Source of the DNA: Campylobacterota bacterium
GTDB taxonomy: Bacteria > Campylobacterota > Campylobacteria > Campylobacterales > Sulfurovaceae
NCBI GenBank assembly: GCA_003646505.1
Contig: QMKT01000077.1
Location: 1 to 8,666 of the forward strand
Reading direction: 5' to 3'
DNA: 8,666 nucleotides
Of this stretch, positions 1 to 7,037 are shown piece by piece. The notes below the pieces were generated by a model, which had not been told where the DNA came from, searched no databases, and worked only from the letters and a program-made list of their open reading frames with translations. Position 1 is the first letter of the stretch. Each line of letters begins with the position of its first letter. The translations under genes were made by a program, and so were the position numbers.

Positions 1-62
1 GACTCGAACCCTCGACCTCCGGCTTATGAGACCAGCGCTCTAACCAGCTGAGCTACCTTGAC
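1..62 (-). tRNA. tRNA with anticodon CAT, probably elongator tRNA-Met (3' end cut by window edge)
   Basis: Read on the minus strand from 62, the seven acceptor-stem bases GTCAAGG are followed by the conserved TAGCTCAG of the D arm. The anticodon arm follows, with CAT at 28-26 (CT before, AA after, stem CTGGT/GCCGG). Then come the variable loop and the T arm, GAGGG with loop TTCGAGT. The rest of the T stem and the 3' acceptor strand lie outside the window, so acceptor pairing cannot be checked. The anticodon stem lacks the three G-C pairs of initiator tRNA, which argues for elongator Met. A CAT tRNA can also be tRNA-Ile2, whose C34 is modified to lysidine, and this is not excluded from the partial sequence. 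Confidence 0.9.
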
Positions 63-81
63 ATCTTTGTGAAGAGACGGA

Positions 82-110
82 ATTTTATCTAAATGATACT
101 TAGATGTCAA
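82..110 (-). promoter_or_regulatory. sigma-70 promoter of the tRNA gene
   Basis: On the minus strand a perfect TTGACA -35 box (110-105) is followed by exactly 17 bases and a TAAAAT -10 box (87-82). Transcription would begin near position 75, leaving a leader of about a dozen bases before the mature tRNA 5' end at 62. The bases after the -10 box read TCCGTC, GC-rich for this genome, as is common at stable-RNA promoters under stringent control. The box match is seen directly; promoter activity and stringent control are inferred. Confidence 0.75.
87..105. repeat. inverted repeat ATCTAA-N7-TTAGAT inside the tRNA promoter spacer
   Basis: ATCTAA at 87-92 and its exact reverse complement TTAGAT at 100-105 are separated by seven bases. 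The element fills the spacer between the -35 and -10 boxes of the tRNA promoter, an operator-like position. It also lies 65 bases upstream of the groES start on the other strand. With six-base AT-rich arms it could be chance. Confidence 0.3.
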
Positions 111-157
111 TAGTATTTTAGGTAAAGTGGTTAAAATACATTAAATCATAATAAATG

Positions 158-163
158 AAGGAA
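158..163 (+). promoter_or_regulatory. ribosome binding site that sets the groES start
   Basis: AAGGAA at 158-163 sits six bases before the ATG at 170. The in-frame ATG at 155 has no purine-rich site upstream and itself overlaps this element, so the downstream ATG is the better start. Confidence 0.8.
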
Positions 164-169
164 TTAACT

Positions 170-436
170 ATGGCATTTGAACCATTAAAAGACAGACTTT
201 TAGTCATTCGTGAAGAACAATCAAACCAAACGGCATCTGGACTTTATATCCCGGATACTGCTAAAGAAAAACCACTTGAAGGTAAAGTAACTGCTGTAGG
301 ACCTGATGCAAAAGAAGATGGTATCAACCTAGGTGACACTGTAGTATTTGCTAATTTTTCTGGCATGGAAATTACTATAGAGGGTCAGGAATACCTCATA
401 TTACTAAGCAAAGAAGTGCTTGGTTTAATTAAATAA
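170..436 (+). CDS. groES: co-chaperonin GroES (Hsp10)
   Basis: An 88-residue GroES, the seven-subunit lid that caps the GroEL cylinder and closes the folding chamber in the cytoplasm. The start MAFEPLKDRLLV is the usual beginning of the family (PL.DR..V). The mobile loop, roughly residues 16-30, carries the hydrophobic tripeptide L25-Y26-I27 that docks on the GroEL apical domain, followed by P28-D29. The segment AKEKPLEGKVTAVGP and the C-terminal KEVLG are also typical. I start at 170 rather than 155 because of the ribosome binding site at 158-163 and because family members begin at this methionine; the longer form would add MKELT. The length is normal and lacks the metal-binding C-terminal extension known in Helicobacter pylori GroES. 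groEL follows after 23 bases, so the two are cotranscribed. No CIRCE operator is visible upstream. Confidence 0.96.
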   Translation: MAFEPLKDRLLVIREEQSNQTASGLYIPDTAKEKPLEGKVTAVGPDAKEDGINLGDTVVFANFSGMEITIEGQEYLILLSKEVLGLIK

Positions 437-448
437 TTATTAACAATT

Positions 449-455
449 AAGGAAG
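449..455 (+). promoter_or_regulatory. groEL ribosome binding site
   Basis: AAGGAAG lies four bases before the groEL ATG, in the 23-base gap after groES. It is a strong site, fitting a highly expressed gene. Confidence 0.7.
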
Positions 456-459
456 AAAC

Positions 460-2088
460 ATGGCAAAAGAAATATTTTATTCAGATACAGCTAGAAACGG
501 ACTTTTTGCAGGTGTTAGCAAACTTGCTGATGCAGTTAAAGTAACAATGGGACCAAGAGGTCGAAATGTACTTATACAAAAAAGTTATGGTGCACCCCAT
601 ATCACAAAAGATGGTGTGAGTGTTGCCAGAGAAATAGAATTGGCAGATTCACTTGAAAATATGGGTGCTCAACTGGTGAAAGAAGTGGCAAACAACACTG
701 CTGATGAAGCGGGTGATGGTACTACAACTGCTACTGTATTGGCTCATGCTATCTTTAAAGAAGGTCTTAGAAACATTACAGCAGGGGCTAATCCTATTGA
801 AGTAAAAAGAGGTATGGACAAAGCATCCACGGCTATTATTGAAGAACTTCAAAAAATGTCCAAAGAGGTCAAAGACAAAAAAGAGATCGCACAAGTTGCG
901 ACTATTTCTGCGAATTCCGATGAAACCATCGGTAATCTCATTGCTGAAGCCATGGAAAAAGTAGGAAAAGATGGTGTGATCACGGTTGAAGAAGCCAAAG
1001 GGATCAATGATGATCTTGAAGTGGTTGAAGGTATGCAATTTGACAGAGGGTACATCTCTCCATATTTTGTAACGAACACCGAAAAAATGACATGTGAGCT
1101 TGAAACACCGATCATTCTTGTAACAGATTCAAAAGTGGCTTCTCTTAAAGACTTGGTTCCAATGTTAGAACAAGTACAACAAAGCGGCAGACCACTTCTT
1201 ATCATCGCAGATGATATTGAAGGGGAAGCACTCTCTACTTTAGTACTAAATAAACTCAAAGGTGTATTGAACATCACTGCAGTAAAAGCCCCAGGCTTTG
1301 GTGACAGAAAAAAAGAGATGCTTAAAGATATTGCTATCTTAACAGGGGCAACACTCATCACAGAAGAACTTGGTCTTACACTGGAGAAAGCAACACTCTC
1401 CGACCTGGGTCAAGCAGGCCGAGTAGTCATAGACAAAGACAATACGGTCATTGTAGATGGAAAAGGTGACAAAAATGCTGTTATAGCAAGAGTCAGTGAG
1501 ATCAAAACACAAGTAAGCACCACAACAAGTGAATATGATAAAGAAAAATTACAAGAACGTCTTGCAAAGCTTGCTGGTGGTGTTGCCGTGATCAAAGTAG
1601 GTGCTGCAACTGAAACTGAAATGAAAGAGAAAAAAGACAGAGTGGACGATGCACTGTCTGCAACAAAAGCTGCTGTAGATGAGGGTATTGTTATTGGTGG
1701 GGGTGCTGCACTTATTAAGGCAAGTCAAGCGGTAGATCTTGATCTAAAAGAAGATGAAGCAGTAGGTGCAGAAATCATTTTAAGAGCCGTATTCGCACCC
1801 ATGAAACAGATCGCGAAAAATGCAGGTTTTGATGCAGGTGTTGTGGCCGATAAAATTGCAAATGCTAATCAAGATAACTTAGGATTTAATGCTGCCACGG
1901 GTGAATATGTAGATATGCTTGAAGCAGGTATCATTGATCCCCTCAAAGTGGCGAGAGTTGCCCTGCAAAATGCTACATCCGTAGCTTCTTTGCTTCTTAC
2001 AACAGAAGCAACTGTTTCTGATATACCTGAACTGCCTTCTGCACAACCTGACATGCCTTCTATGGGTGGTATGCCAGGAATGATGTAA
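460..2088 (+). CDS. groEL: chaperonin GroEL (Hsp60)
   Basis: Full-length 542-residue GroEL, the ATP-driven double-ring folding machine of the cytoplasm that works with the GroES encoded just upstream. ATP-site elements are intact: TMGPRGRNV at about 29-37, KDGVSVA at 50-56, DGTTTAT at 86-92 (D86 matches Escherichia coli D87), and the hydrolysis aspartate D397 (E. coli D398) in RVDDAL. The family signature [12 protein letters not shown] spans 404-415. The equatorial domain is about residues 1-135 and 410-525, and the apical domain roughly 190-375. The C-terminus ends in a short Met/Gly tail (MGGMPGMM), the flexible tail that projects into the cavity. The start is supported by AAGGAAG just upstream. 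Nothing is truncated. The gene ends 15 bases before a hairpin at 2104-2129. The overall style fits Campylobacterota, though I cannot assign a genus. Confidence 0.98.
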   Translation: MAKEIFYSDTARNGLFAGVSKLADAVKVTMGPRGRNVLIQKSYGAPHITKDGVSVAREIELADSLENMGAQLVKEVANNTADEAGDGTTTATVLAHAIFKEGLRNITAGANPIEVKRGMDKASTAIIEELQKMSKEVKDKKEIAQVATISANSDETIGNLIAEAMEKVGKDGVITVEEAKGINDDLEVVEGMQFDRGYISPYFVTNTEKMTCELETPIILVTDSKVASLKDLVPMLEQVQQSGRPLLIIADDIEGEALSTLVLNKLKGVLNITAVKAPGFGDRKKEMLKDIAILTGATLITEELGLTLEKATLSDLGQAGRVVIDKDNTVIVDGKGDKNAVIARVSEIKTQVSTTTSEYDKEKLQERLAKLAGGVAVIKVGAATETEMKEKKDRVDDALSATKAAVDEGIVIGGGAALIKASQAVDLDLKEDEAVGAEIILRAVFAPMKQIAKNAGFDAGVVADKIANANQDNLGFNAATGEYVDMLEAGIIDPLKVARVALQNATSVASLLLTTEATVSDIPELPSAQPDMPSMGGMPGMM

Positions 2089-2103
2089 AATCATCTTCCC
2101 GAA

Positions 2104-2129
2104 TAAGAACGACAATTATGTCGTTCTTA
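2104..2129. terminator. hairpin terminator shared by groESL and the convergent minus-strand cluster
   Basis: A perfect ten-base-pair stem (TAAGAACGAC at 2104-2113 with GTCGTTCTTA at 2120-2129) encloses a six-base loop. It lies 15 bases after the groEL stop. Its right arm contains the stop codon of the minus-strand EAL gene (2127-2129). A long T tract is missing on both sides, so as a classical intrinsic terminator it is modest. Its position between convergent genes still supports termination in both directions. Confidence 0.6.
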
Positions 2130-3896
2130 AGGGCCCTCTGATAATAATGCTTCAAACTCTTCTGCCGGTAATGGCCTGGAATATAAATATCCCTGCGCAT
2201 AATCACAGTGTAATGAACTTAATATAGTGGCTTCCTGTGACGTTTCCACCCCCTCTGCAACAACTTTATATCCTAAAGTGTGGGCTAGATCTACTATTGC
2301 CTTAACAGTTGTTTGATGACTTAGATTCAACGTTATATCAAAAATAAGTGCTCTGTCGATCTTGATCGTATCAATAGGTAAAAGTGCCAAATATTTAAAA
2401 GAAGAATACCCTGCACCAAAATGATCCAAAGAGAGCGATATACCAAAATCTTTTAATAATTTAAAATCATTTGCCGTTTTATCGATATTCTCCATCGCTG
2501 AACTTTCACTTATGTCAAGATTAATGGTATTTCTAGCCACTTTATGTTTAGAAAACAACATTTCGAGTCTAGGAATAAGTGCTGTAACCTGCATCTCTTT
2601 TAGCGAAAGGTTAATCGTGATTTTAAAGTTTTGATCTTGTGTCCTGTCACAACGTTCTCTTTGCTTAATAGCTTCGCTAAAGACATATTCTCCAAGTTCT
2701 ACAATAAGCCCTGTTTTTTCTGCAACGTGCAAAAATTTATCTGCTGAAATGAGTCCATGTTCAGGATGTTTCCATCTGATCAGTGCTTCAGCACCAATGA
2801 GGTTTTCACCCTCAAGATCAAAAATAGGCTGATAATGCAATAAAAATTCATTATTCTTTAAGCCCTTACGAATTTCTTGATTCATTTTAATGTCATCCGC
2901 ACGTACTGCCTGATATTCGTCATTAAAGAACCCAATATTGGATTCACTTTGAAGCTGTGCTTTATTTAATGCTATATAGGCATTATCTATCAATTTTGTG
3001 GCATTCGTTCCGTCTTTCGGATAAGAGGATATACCTATGGAACAGGTTAAGCGAATATCATTATTATCTCTATAGATATTACCCACAGAGACAAGGATAT
3101 CTCGTGCAATCTTTCGTGCTTCATTTTCTTCTTTAATATTCTTTATAAGTACCATGAACTTATCGCCATCCATACGATAACTTTTCATATTTTTATTTGG
3201 ATTATCTATAAAATATTGTGCCATACTTTTTAAAATACGATTGGTATATCCAAGACCTAAAGTTATTTGAATATCATTAAAATGATCTATCCCCAATAAA
3301 AAAAGTGTAAAAGTATCTGAACTCTTTTCAGACTCCATACTCAAAGAGTTGATATTAGAAAGTGCTAAAAACTGGCTGGACATTCCTGTTAAATAATCCG
3401 TGCTCCCTGCTTCTTTTACGACACTTTTATCTTCTACAGGACTTATAGGCTGCATATCGATCACACATGAGATCGTTTTGTTTACATTCCACTCACTTTT
3501 ATCTACATAAATATTGACTTGTCTCATTTTCCCCTCAGTCGCCAATAAAACATTTTGCAAATGAAAACTATCTTCTTTTCTTTCTATTGCTTTCTTTAGC
3601 ACTTTAAAAAAATCATCCGGGTAAGAAGTATCAATTTTCAATTGAATCTCTTTAGCTTCTGTCATTCTCTGATAAGATTCATTCAATCCAAATAATATTT
3701 TTGCACTTTTATTTGCATAAATGATTTCATGCACATCAGACAACACCATGATCGCTTCACTGTAATATTCTTTCTCTTTTTTTAAAAGTGTCAGCTCATC
3801 TGAGATATGGTACATTTTTCTTTTATACCAAATATTTAATCCCAAAGACAAGGAAACTAGTACTATACCTACCGCAGCTATAATTATCATATCCAT
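2127..3896 (-). CDS. membrane-anchored PAS-GGDEF-EAL protein with degenerate GGDEF and altered EAL active site
   Basis: A 589-residue cyclic-di-GMP signalling protein. One hydrophobic segment at about residues 4-24 anchors it in the inner membrane, followed by a basic stop (YKRK). A PAS-like region spans about 40-155, a GGDEF domain about 165-320 and an EAL domain about 333-585. The GGDEF motif is DGDKF (243-247): the first Gly and the essential Glu are lost, so diguanylate cyclase activity is unlikely. In the EAL domain E370-A-L, the Asn in INLS, K512 of KIDR, the AEGVE glutamate and QGY are kept. Two positions differ from active phosphodiesterases: the usual E of EITE is D461 (LDISE), and the usual DD of DDFGTG is D491-H492 (LDHFGAG). 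Both are metal-ligand positions in characterised EAL enzymes, so c-di-GMP hydrolysis is probably reduced or absent, leaving a possible binding or partner role (inferred). It starts 14 bases after the related upstream gene with only a weak ribosome binding site, so the two are likely cotranscribed. Confidence 0.9.
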   Translation of the reverse strand: MDMIIIAAVGIVLVSLSLGLNIWYKRKMYHISDELTLLKKEKEYYSEAIMVLSDVHEIIYANKSAKILFGLNESYQRMTEAKEIQLKIDTSYPDDFFKVLKKAIERKEDSFHLQNVLLATEGKMRQVNIYVDKSEWNVNKTISCVIDMQPISPVEDKSVVKEAGSTDYLTGMSSQFLALSNINSLSMESEKSSDTFTLFLLGIDHFNDIQITLGLGYTNRILKSMAQYFIDNPNKNMKSYRMDGDKFMVLIKNIKEENEARKIARDILVSVGNIYRDNNDIRLTCSIGISSYPKDGTNATKLIDNAYIALNKAQLQSESNIGFFNDEYQAVRADDIKMNQEIRKGLKNNEFLLHYQPIFDLEGENLIGAEALIRWKHPEHGLISADKFLHVAEKTGLIVELGEYVFSEAIKQRERCDRTQDQNFKITINLSLKEMQVTALIPRLEMLFSKHKVARNTINLDISESSAMENIDKTANDFKLLKDFGISLSLDHFGAGYSSFKYLALLPIDTIKIDRALIFDITLNLSHQTTVKAIVDLAHTLGYKVVAEGVETSQEATILSSLHCDYAQGYLYSRPLPAEEFEALLSEGP

Positions 3897-3910
3897 TGAT
3901 TCTTCTTTCC

Positions 3911-5716
3911 TTATCGCAATAATTTCTGAAATTCAAACACAGGTAACGGTTTTGCAAAATGATACCCTTGCATATAATCACATCCGTAAGACGCTATCAT
4001 ATCTACCATTTTTTTGTTTTCTATACCTTCTACTACCACTTGCATACCTAAAGTATGTGCCAATTCTATGATCCCTTTTACAATTCTTTGATCTTCTTCA
4101 TTGGTTAATATATAATCTACCAAACTCTTGTCAATTTTTAAATTATCTGCAGGAAATTTTTTCAAATATCCAAAAGAAGTGTACCCTGTACCAAAATCAT
4201 CCAGAGAGATCCCTACTCCCAATCTTTTTAATGCAAGAAAATACCTAACCGTTTCAGATTCGTTGATCATTGCAGTCCCCTCTGTGATCTCAAACTTAAG
4301 TAATTTAGGATTGATCTGATGCTCTCCCAGTTTTCTTTCAACATGCTGCACAAATTCACCGGTGTTTATCTCTATCATAGACACGTTAATTGAGATTTCG
4401 ATCTGTTTAAATTTGAAGAGTTCCCAGCGTTTTTGCTGCTTAAGTACTTCTTCAAGTACATACTGGCCTAATTTAATGATAAAACCTGTTTTTTCCATAA
4501 GTGAAATAAACATATCAGGAGGAATCATGCCATACTGAGCATGTTTCCATCTTATAAGTGCTTCTGCTGCTACGATCTCCCTATTTTCTACTTGAATAAT
4601 AGGCTGATAATAGACTTCAAAATCACCATTATTCAAAGCCCCCTGCATATCATTATGTAATCTCAATTCATCATAGTTACTGTCAGATTCTTCTGGAATG
4701 AAAATATGGATCTTCCCATCACCTTCCTGCTCTGCTTTTGCCAATGCCCTATAGGTATAATCAAGTAATTTACGTATGCTCCCACTGTCTGGATATATGG
4801 CTATACCCGTTGAAACAGTTAAATGTAAATTGACATCTTCCATCTTGTAAAATGTTGCCAGTCTAGTCTGAATATCCTCAACAAACGTTTTTGCCTCATC
4901 CATCGAGTGTAGGTTTGTTACAGTAAGTAAAAAGTGATTGTCAAAAGTATGATACACGGATATATTTAAATTGACCCCTACTGTCTCTAAATGTCTGGCA
5001 AACTTTTTAAGTACATCATTTGCTTGTTCATACCCTATAATAGATCTTAACATTGAATAGTTATCTAAATGCATAAGCATAAGTGCCAGTTTATTTTTTT
5101 CTAAATGGGCTTTTGAAAAAAATGCCGGTAGATCTTTATTGGCCTGTAATTGGTTTGGTAAATTAGTAAGTTGATGTCTAAAATGTGAATTGGAACGTTC
5201 TATTTCTTTACTTAAGTCCTCTATAGTAACCACATGACATATCTCTTCATCGAAGTTGCTCATAAGGATGTTATCCATATGAAAAGTAATAGGTATTTCG
5301 TCACCTTCTGAAAGTTTAAGGTGAGACTTGGGATAGGAGAGCGCAGTATCATCCGAGTCTATACAACATTCTTTGATCAATGTATCTAATACTACCCAGT
5401 CTTTTTTCACTTTGATCTCTGCTATAGTATCCAACTTCTTTGATAAAAAGTTATTATTAAACTGCATCAGTCTTATCATGGAATCATTCGCATACAACAC
5501 TTCATTTTTAGCAGAAAGTATCATGGTCGCATTTTCAGAGATGTCACATGTTTTTTGAAAAACCTTTACATTGCTGTCAACCGTTTTTGAAAGTTTCTTT
5601 TTTTCTTTATTAAGAGAATAGATGGTCATGAAGAAAATAATAATTGAGAAACATATGGTAAGTATTAAATATTCTGTTTGTGTCAGTTGCGTTAGTTTTT
5701 CAAAGATAGACTCCAT
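3911..5716 (-). CDS. membrane-anchored PAS-GGDEF-EAL protein, probable active c-di-GMP phosphodiesterase
   Basis: A 601-residue protein with one transmembrane segment at about residues 16-34, a short basic/coiled linker and a PAS-like sensor region (about 50-160). A degenerate GGDEF domain (about 180-330) and an EAL domain (about 345-598) follow. The GGDEF motif reads F258-D-N-H-F262, so no cyclase activity is expected. The EAL site is complete: E385-A-L, the Asn of INVS, E476 and E479 of EITE, D506-D507 of DDFGTG, K527 of KIDK, the VEGIE glutamate and QGY. The expected reaction is hydrolysis of c-di-GMP to pGpG at the inner membrane, gated by the PAS/GGDEF part; the signal cannot be read from sequence. 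AAGG at 5727-5724 precedes the ATG by seven bases. xseA ends 44 bases upstream and a candidate promoter lies in that gap, so the gene may be read from the ribD-ubiE-xseA transcript and also on its own. The next gene is a diverged paralogue with the same architecture. Confidence 0.92.
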   Translation of the reverse strand: MESIFEKLTQLTQTEYLILTICFSIIIFFMTIYSLNKEKKKLSKTVDSNVKVFQKTCDISENATMILSAKNEVLYANDSMIRLMQFNNNFLSKKLDTIAEIKVKKDWVVLDTLIKECCIDSDDTALSYPKSHLKLSEGDEIPITFHMDNILMSNFDEEICHVVTIEDLSKEIERSNSHFRHQLTNLPNQLQANKDLPAFFSKAHLEKNKLALMLMHLDNYSMLRSIIGYEQANDVLKKFARHLETVGVNLNISVYHTFDNHFLLTVTNLHSMDEAKTFVEDIQTRLATFYKMEDVNLHLTVSTGIAIYPDSGSIRKLLDYTYRALAKAEQEGDGKIHIFIPEESDSNYDELRLHNDMQGALNNGDFEVYYQPIIQVENREIVAAEALIRWKHAQYGMIPPDMFISLMEKTGFIIKLGQYVLEEVLKQQKRWELFKFKQIEISINVSMIEINTGEFVQHVERKLGEHQINPKLLKFEITEGTAMINESETVRYFLALKRLGVGISLDDFGTGYTSFGYLKKFPADNLKIDKSLVDYILTNEEDQRIVKGIIELAHTLGMQVVVEGIENKKMVDMIASYGCDYMQGYHFAKPLPVFEFQKLLR

Positions 5717-5743
5717 TGTACAACCTTGTTATTATTGGTTTAA

Positions 5744-5749
5744 ATTATA
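5744..5749 (-). promoter_or_regulatory. candidate -10 box for the two EAL genes
   Basis: On the minus strand a perfect TATAAT occurs in the 44-base gap between xseA and the first EAL gene, 27 bases before its ATG. The matching -35 region (CATGAG, about 5772-5767) is poor, but Campylobacterota sigma-70 promoters often have weak -35 boxes. A perfect palindrome overlaps that -35 position. Activity is inferred. Confidence 0.4.
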
Positions 5750-5760
5750 TCATAGCTCTA

Positions 5761-7017
5761 TTAAAACTCATGTTTATATAAACATAATGCCTCAATTCGT
5801 ACTTTAGTATCTTCAAGTATAAATTTCTGATCTGTTTTAATGCTACTAAGCTCTTCTGTTTTTCCCTCTAGTGATACTTTTCCCCAGCCTTTACGTTGCT
5901 GTAGTTTTGGATCACTCATACTTAACTTTTTATGAAGATATCCCAAATGTTGCTCTTTTTGCTGTAGTGTCAAGGCAACACTTTGGCTATAAGTTTTAAG
6001 TACTGTCGGGATACTGGAGGAAAATTTTTCCAATTTATACGCAACAACACGGTTAAAGTCCTCTTGCAAACGTTTGAATTCATTGGCTGTTTCAAGAAGT
6101 AACCGAGAAGGAGAAGATCTTAGCAGTACCTCTTCCACATGTTTTAGATCACGCACAGAGTAGTGTAGTTTTTGCCTGATTGTATATGCAAATCGTTCTG
6201 AGATTTCAGATAAAGTATAATGTATTTCCTGTACATCAGGAAGTATCATTTCCATAGCCGCAGAGGGTGTAGGTGCACGAAGATCAGCAACATGATCAGA
6301 GATCATCACATCAACCTCATGTCCTACTGCAGATACAACCGGTGTCTGCATCATAAAAATAGCATCTGCTACCACTTCTTCATTAAAGCTCCATAGATCT
6401 TCAGCTGAACCTCCACCACGCCCAACAACCACAACATCTGCACCTAAACTGTCTGCATAAACTAAAGACTTGGCTATCTGTGTAGCTGCCTGCTCACCCT
6501 GCACAAGTGTATCAATAACCATCACTTCAAGAAGAGGCCAACGTTTCTCTATGATCTTAAGCATATCATACAGTGCCGCACTTTCTTTGGCTGTGACCAA
6601 TGCTATTTTTTGAATGTGTTTGGGAATAGCCTGTTTTCTCCCAGCATCAAAGTAACCTTTTTCTTTCAGTTTTTCTTTGAGCTGTTCATAGGCTAAAGCC
6701 AGTGCACCTTGACCATAAGGCTCTATTCTAACTGTTTGGAACTGATATTCGCCTCTTGGTGTATAGACAGATACTGAACCTTCAACCACAATATGCATCC
6801 CTTTTTCTATACGGAACTTCATTTTGGCTACAGCTGAACGCCACATGACACACTTGATCGAACTCCCTTTATCTTTGACAGAAAAATAGAGATGTCCCGA
6901 ACTATGGTAAGTAGCAGATGCCACCTCACCTTCTACCAAAATATGCATGAAGGTAGCTTCCAGTAGAGATTTGATCTTGGTATTGAGCGAGGAGACACTC
7001 ATCATAGCTTGTGACAT
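5761..7017 (-). CDS. xseA: exodeoxyribonuclease VII large subunit
   Basis: A 418-residue XseA, the catalytic subunit of exonuclease VII, which degrades single-stranded DNA from both ends into oligonucleotides and acts in mismatch repair and DNA damage processing. An N-terminal OB-fold DNA-binding domain covers about residues 7-102 (VEGEVASATYHSSGHLYFSV, VVEGSVSVYTPRGEYQF). The catalytic domain has VTAKESAALYDML (141-153), GRGGGSAEDLW (199-209), the invariant GHEVD (232-236), D241, and RAPTPSAA (247-254). The C-terminal part is helical and probably forms the coiled arm that binds XseB. Length is in the family range. The start at 7017 has AAAGGAG four bases upstream; the ATG pair five codons later is too far from it. 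The small-subunit gene xseB is not in this window. It lies 20 bases after ubiE, so the two are likely cotranscribed. Its 3' end carries the palindrome at 5770-5785. Confidence 0.96.
   Translation of the reverse strand: MSQAMMSVSSLNTKIKSLLEATFMHILVEGEVASATYHSSGHLYFSVKDKGSSIKCVMWRSAVAKMKFRIEKGMHIVVEGSVSVYTPRGEYQFQTVRIEPYGQGALALAYEQLKEKLKEKGYFDAGRKQAIPKHIQKIALVTAKESAALYDMLKIIEKRWPLLEVMVIDTLVQGEQAATQIAKSLVYADSLGADVVVVGRGGGSAEDLWSFNEEVVADAIFMMQTPVVSAVGHEVDVMISDHVADLRAPTPSAAMEMILPDVQEIHYTLSEISERFAYTIRQKLHYSVRDLKHVEEVLLRSSPSRLLLETANEFKRLQEDFNRVVAYKLEKFSSSIPTVLKTYSQSVALTLQQKEQHLGYLHKKLSMSDPKLQQRKGWGKVSLEGKTEELSSIKTDQKFILEDTKVRIEALCLYKHEF
5770..5785. repeat. 16-bp perfect palindrome, possible operator
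   Basis: ATGTTTATATAAACAT equals its own reverse complement. It lies inside the last codons of xseA and overlaps the -35 position of the candidate promoter of the EAL gene pair. It does not match the FNR, Fur or CIRCE consensus as I know them. It may bind a dimeric regulator, or may be a by-product of AT-rich coding sequence. Confidence 0.4.
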
Positions 7018-7037
7018 GTGACTCCTTTAATGGTGAG

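Noticed and set aside
1..62. tRNA end as an integration site for a mobile element
   Set aside because: No integrase, direct repeat of the tRNA end or atypical genes lie in the window; the neighbouring genes are core housekeeping genes, and the tRNA 3' end, the usual attachment site, is outside the window.
155..169. Longer groES start adding MKELT
   Set aside because: The ribosome binding site AAGGAA lies inside this extension and fits the ATG at 170; GroES proteins normally begin at that point.
849..1361. Antisense open frame of 170 codons within groEL
   Set aside because: It lies opposite a fully conserved GroEL, has no family resemblance and no convincing ribosome binding site; it is a shadow of groEL codon use. 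The other minus-strand frames in groEL are the same.
2127..5716. Recent tandem duplication of the two EAL genes
   Set aside because: The proteins share architecture and motifs but differ widely along their lengths, including the N-terminal and PAS parts; the duplication, if local, is old.
5622..5807. Small plus-strand open frame over the xseA/EAL junction
   Set aside because: It overlaps the 5' end of the EAL gene and the 3' end of xseA on the other strand, has no ribosome binding site I can see and no recognisable product.
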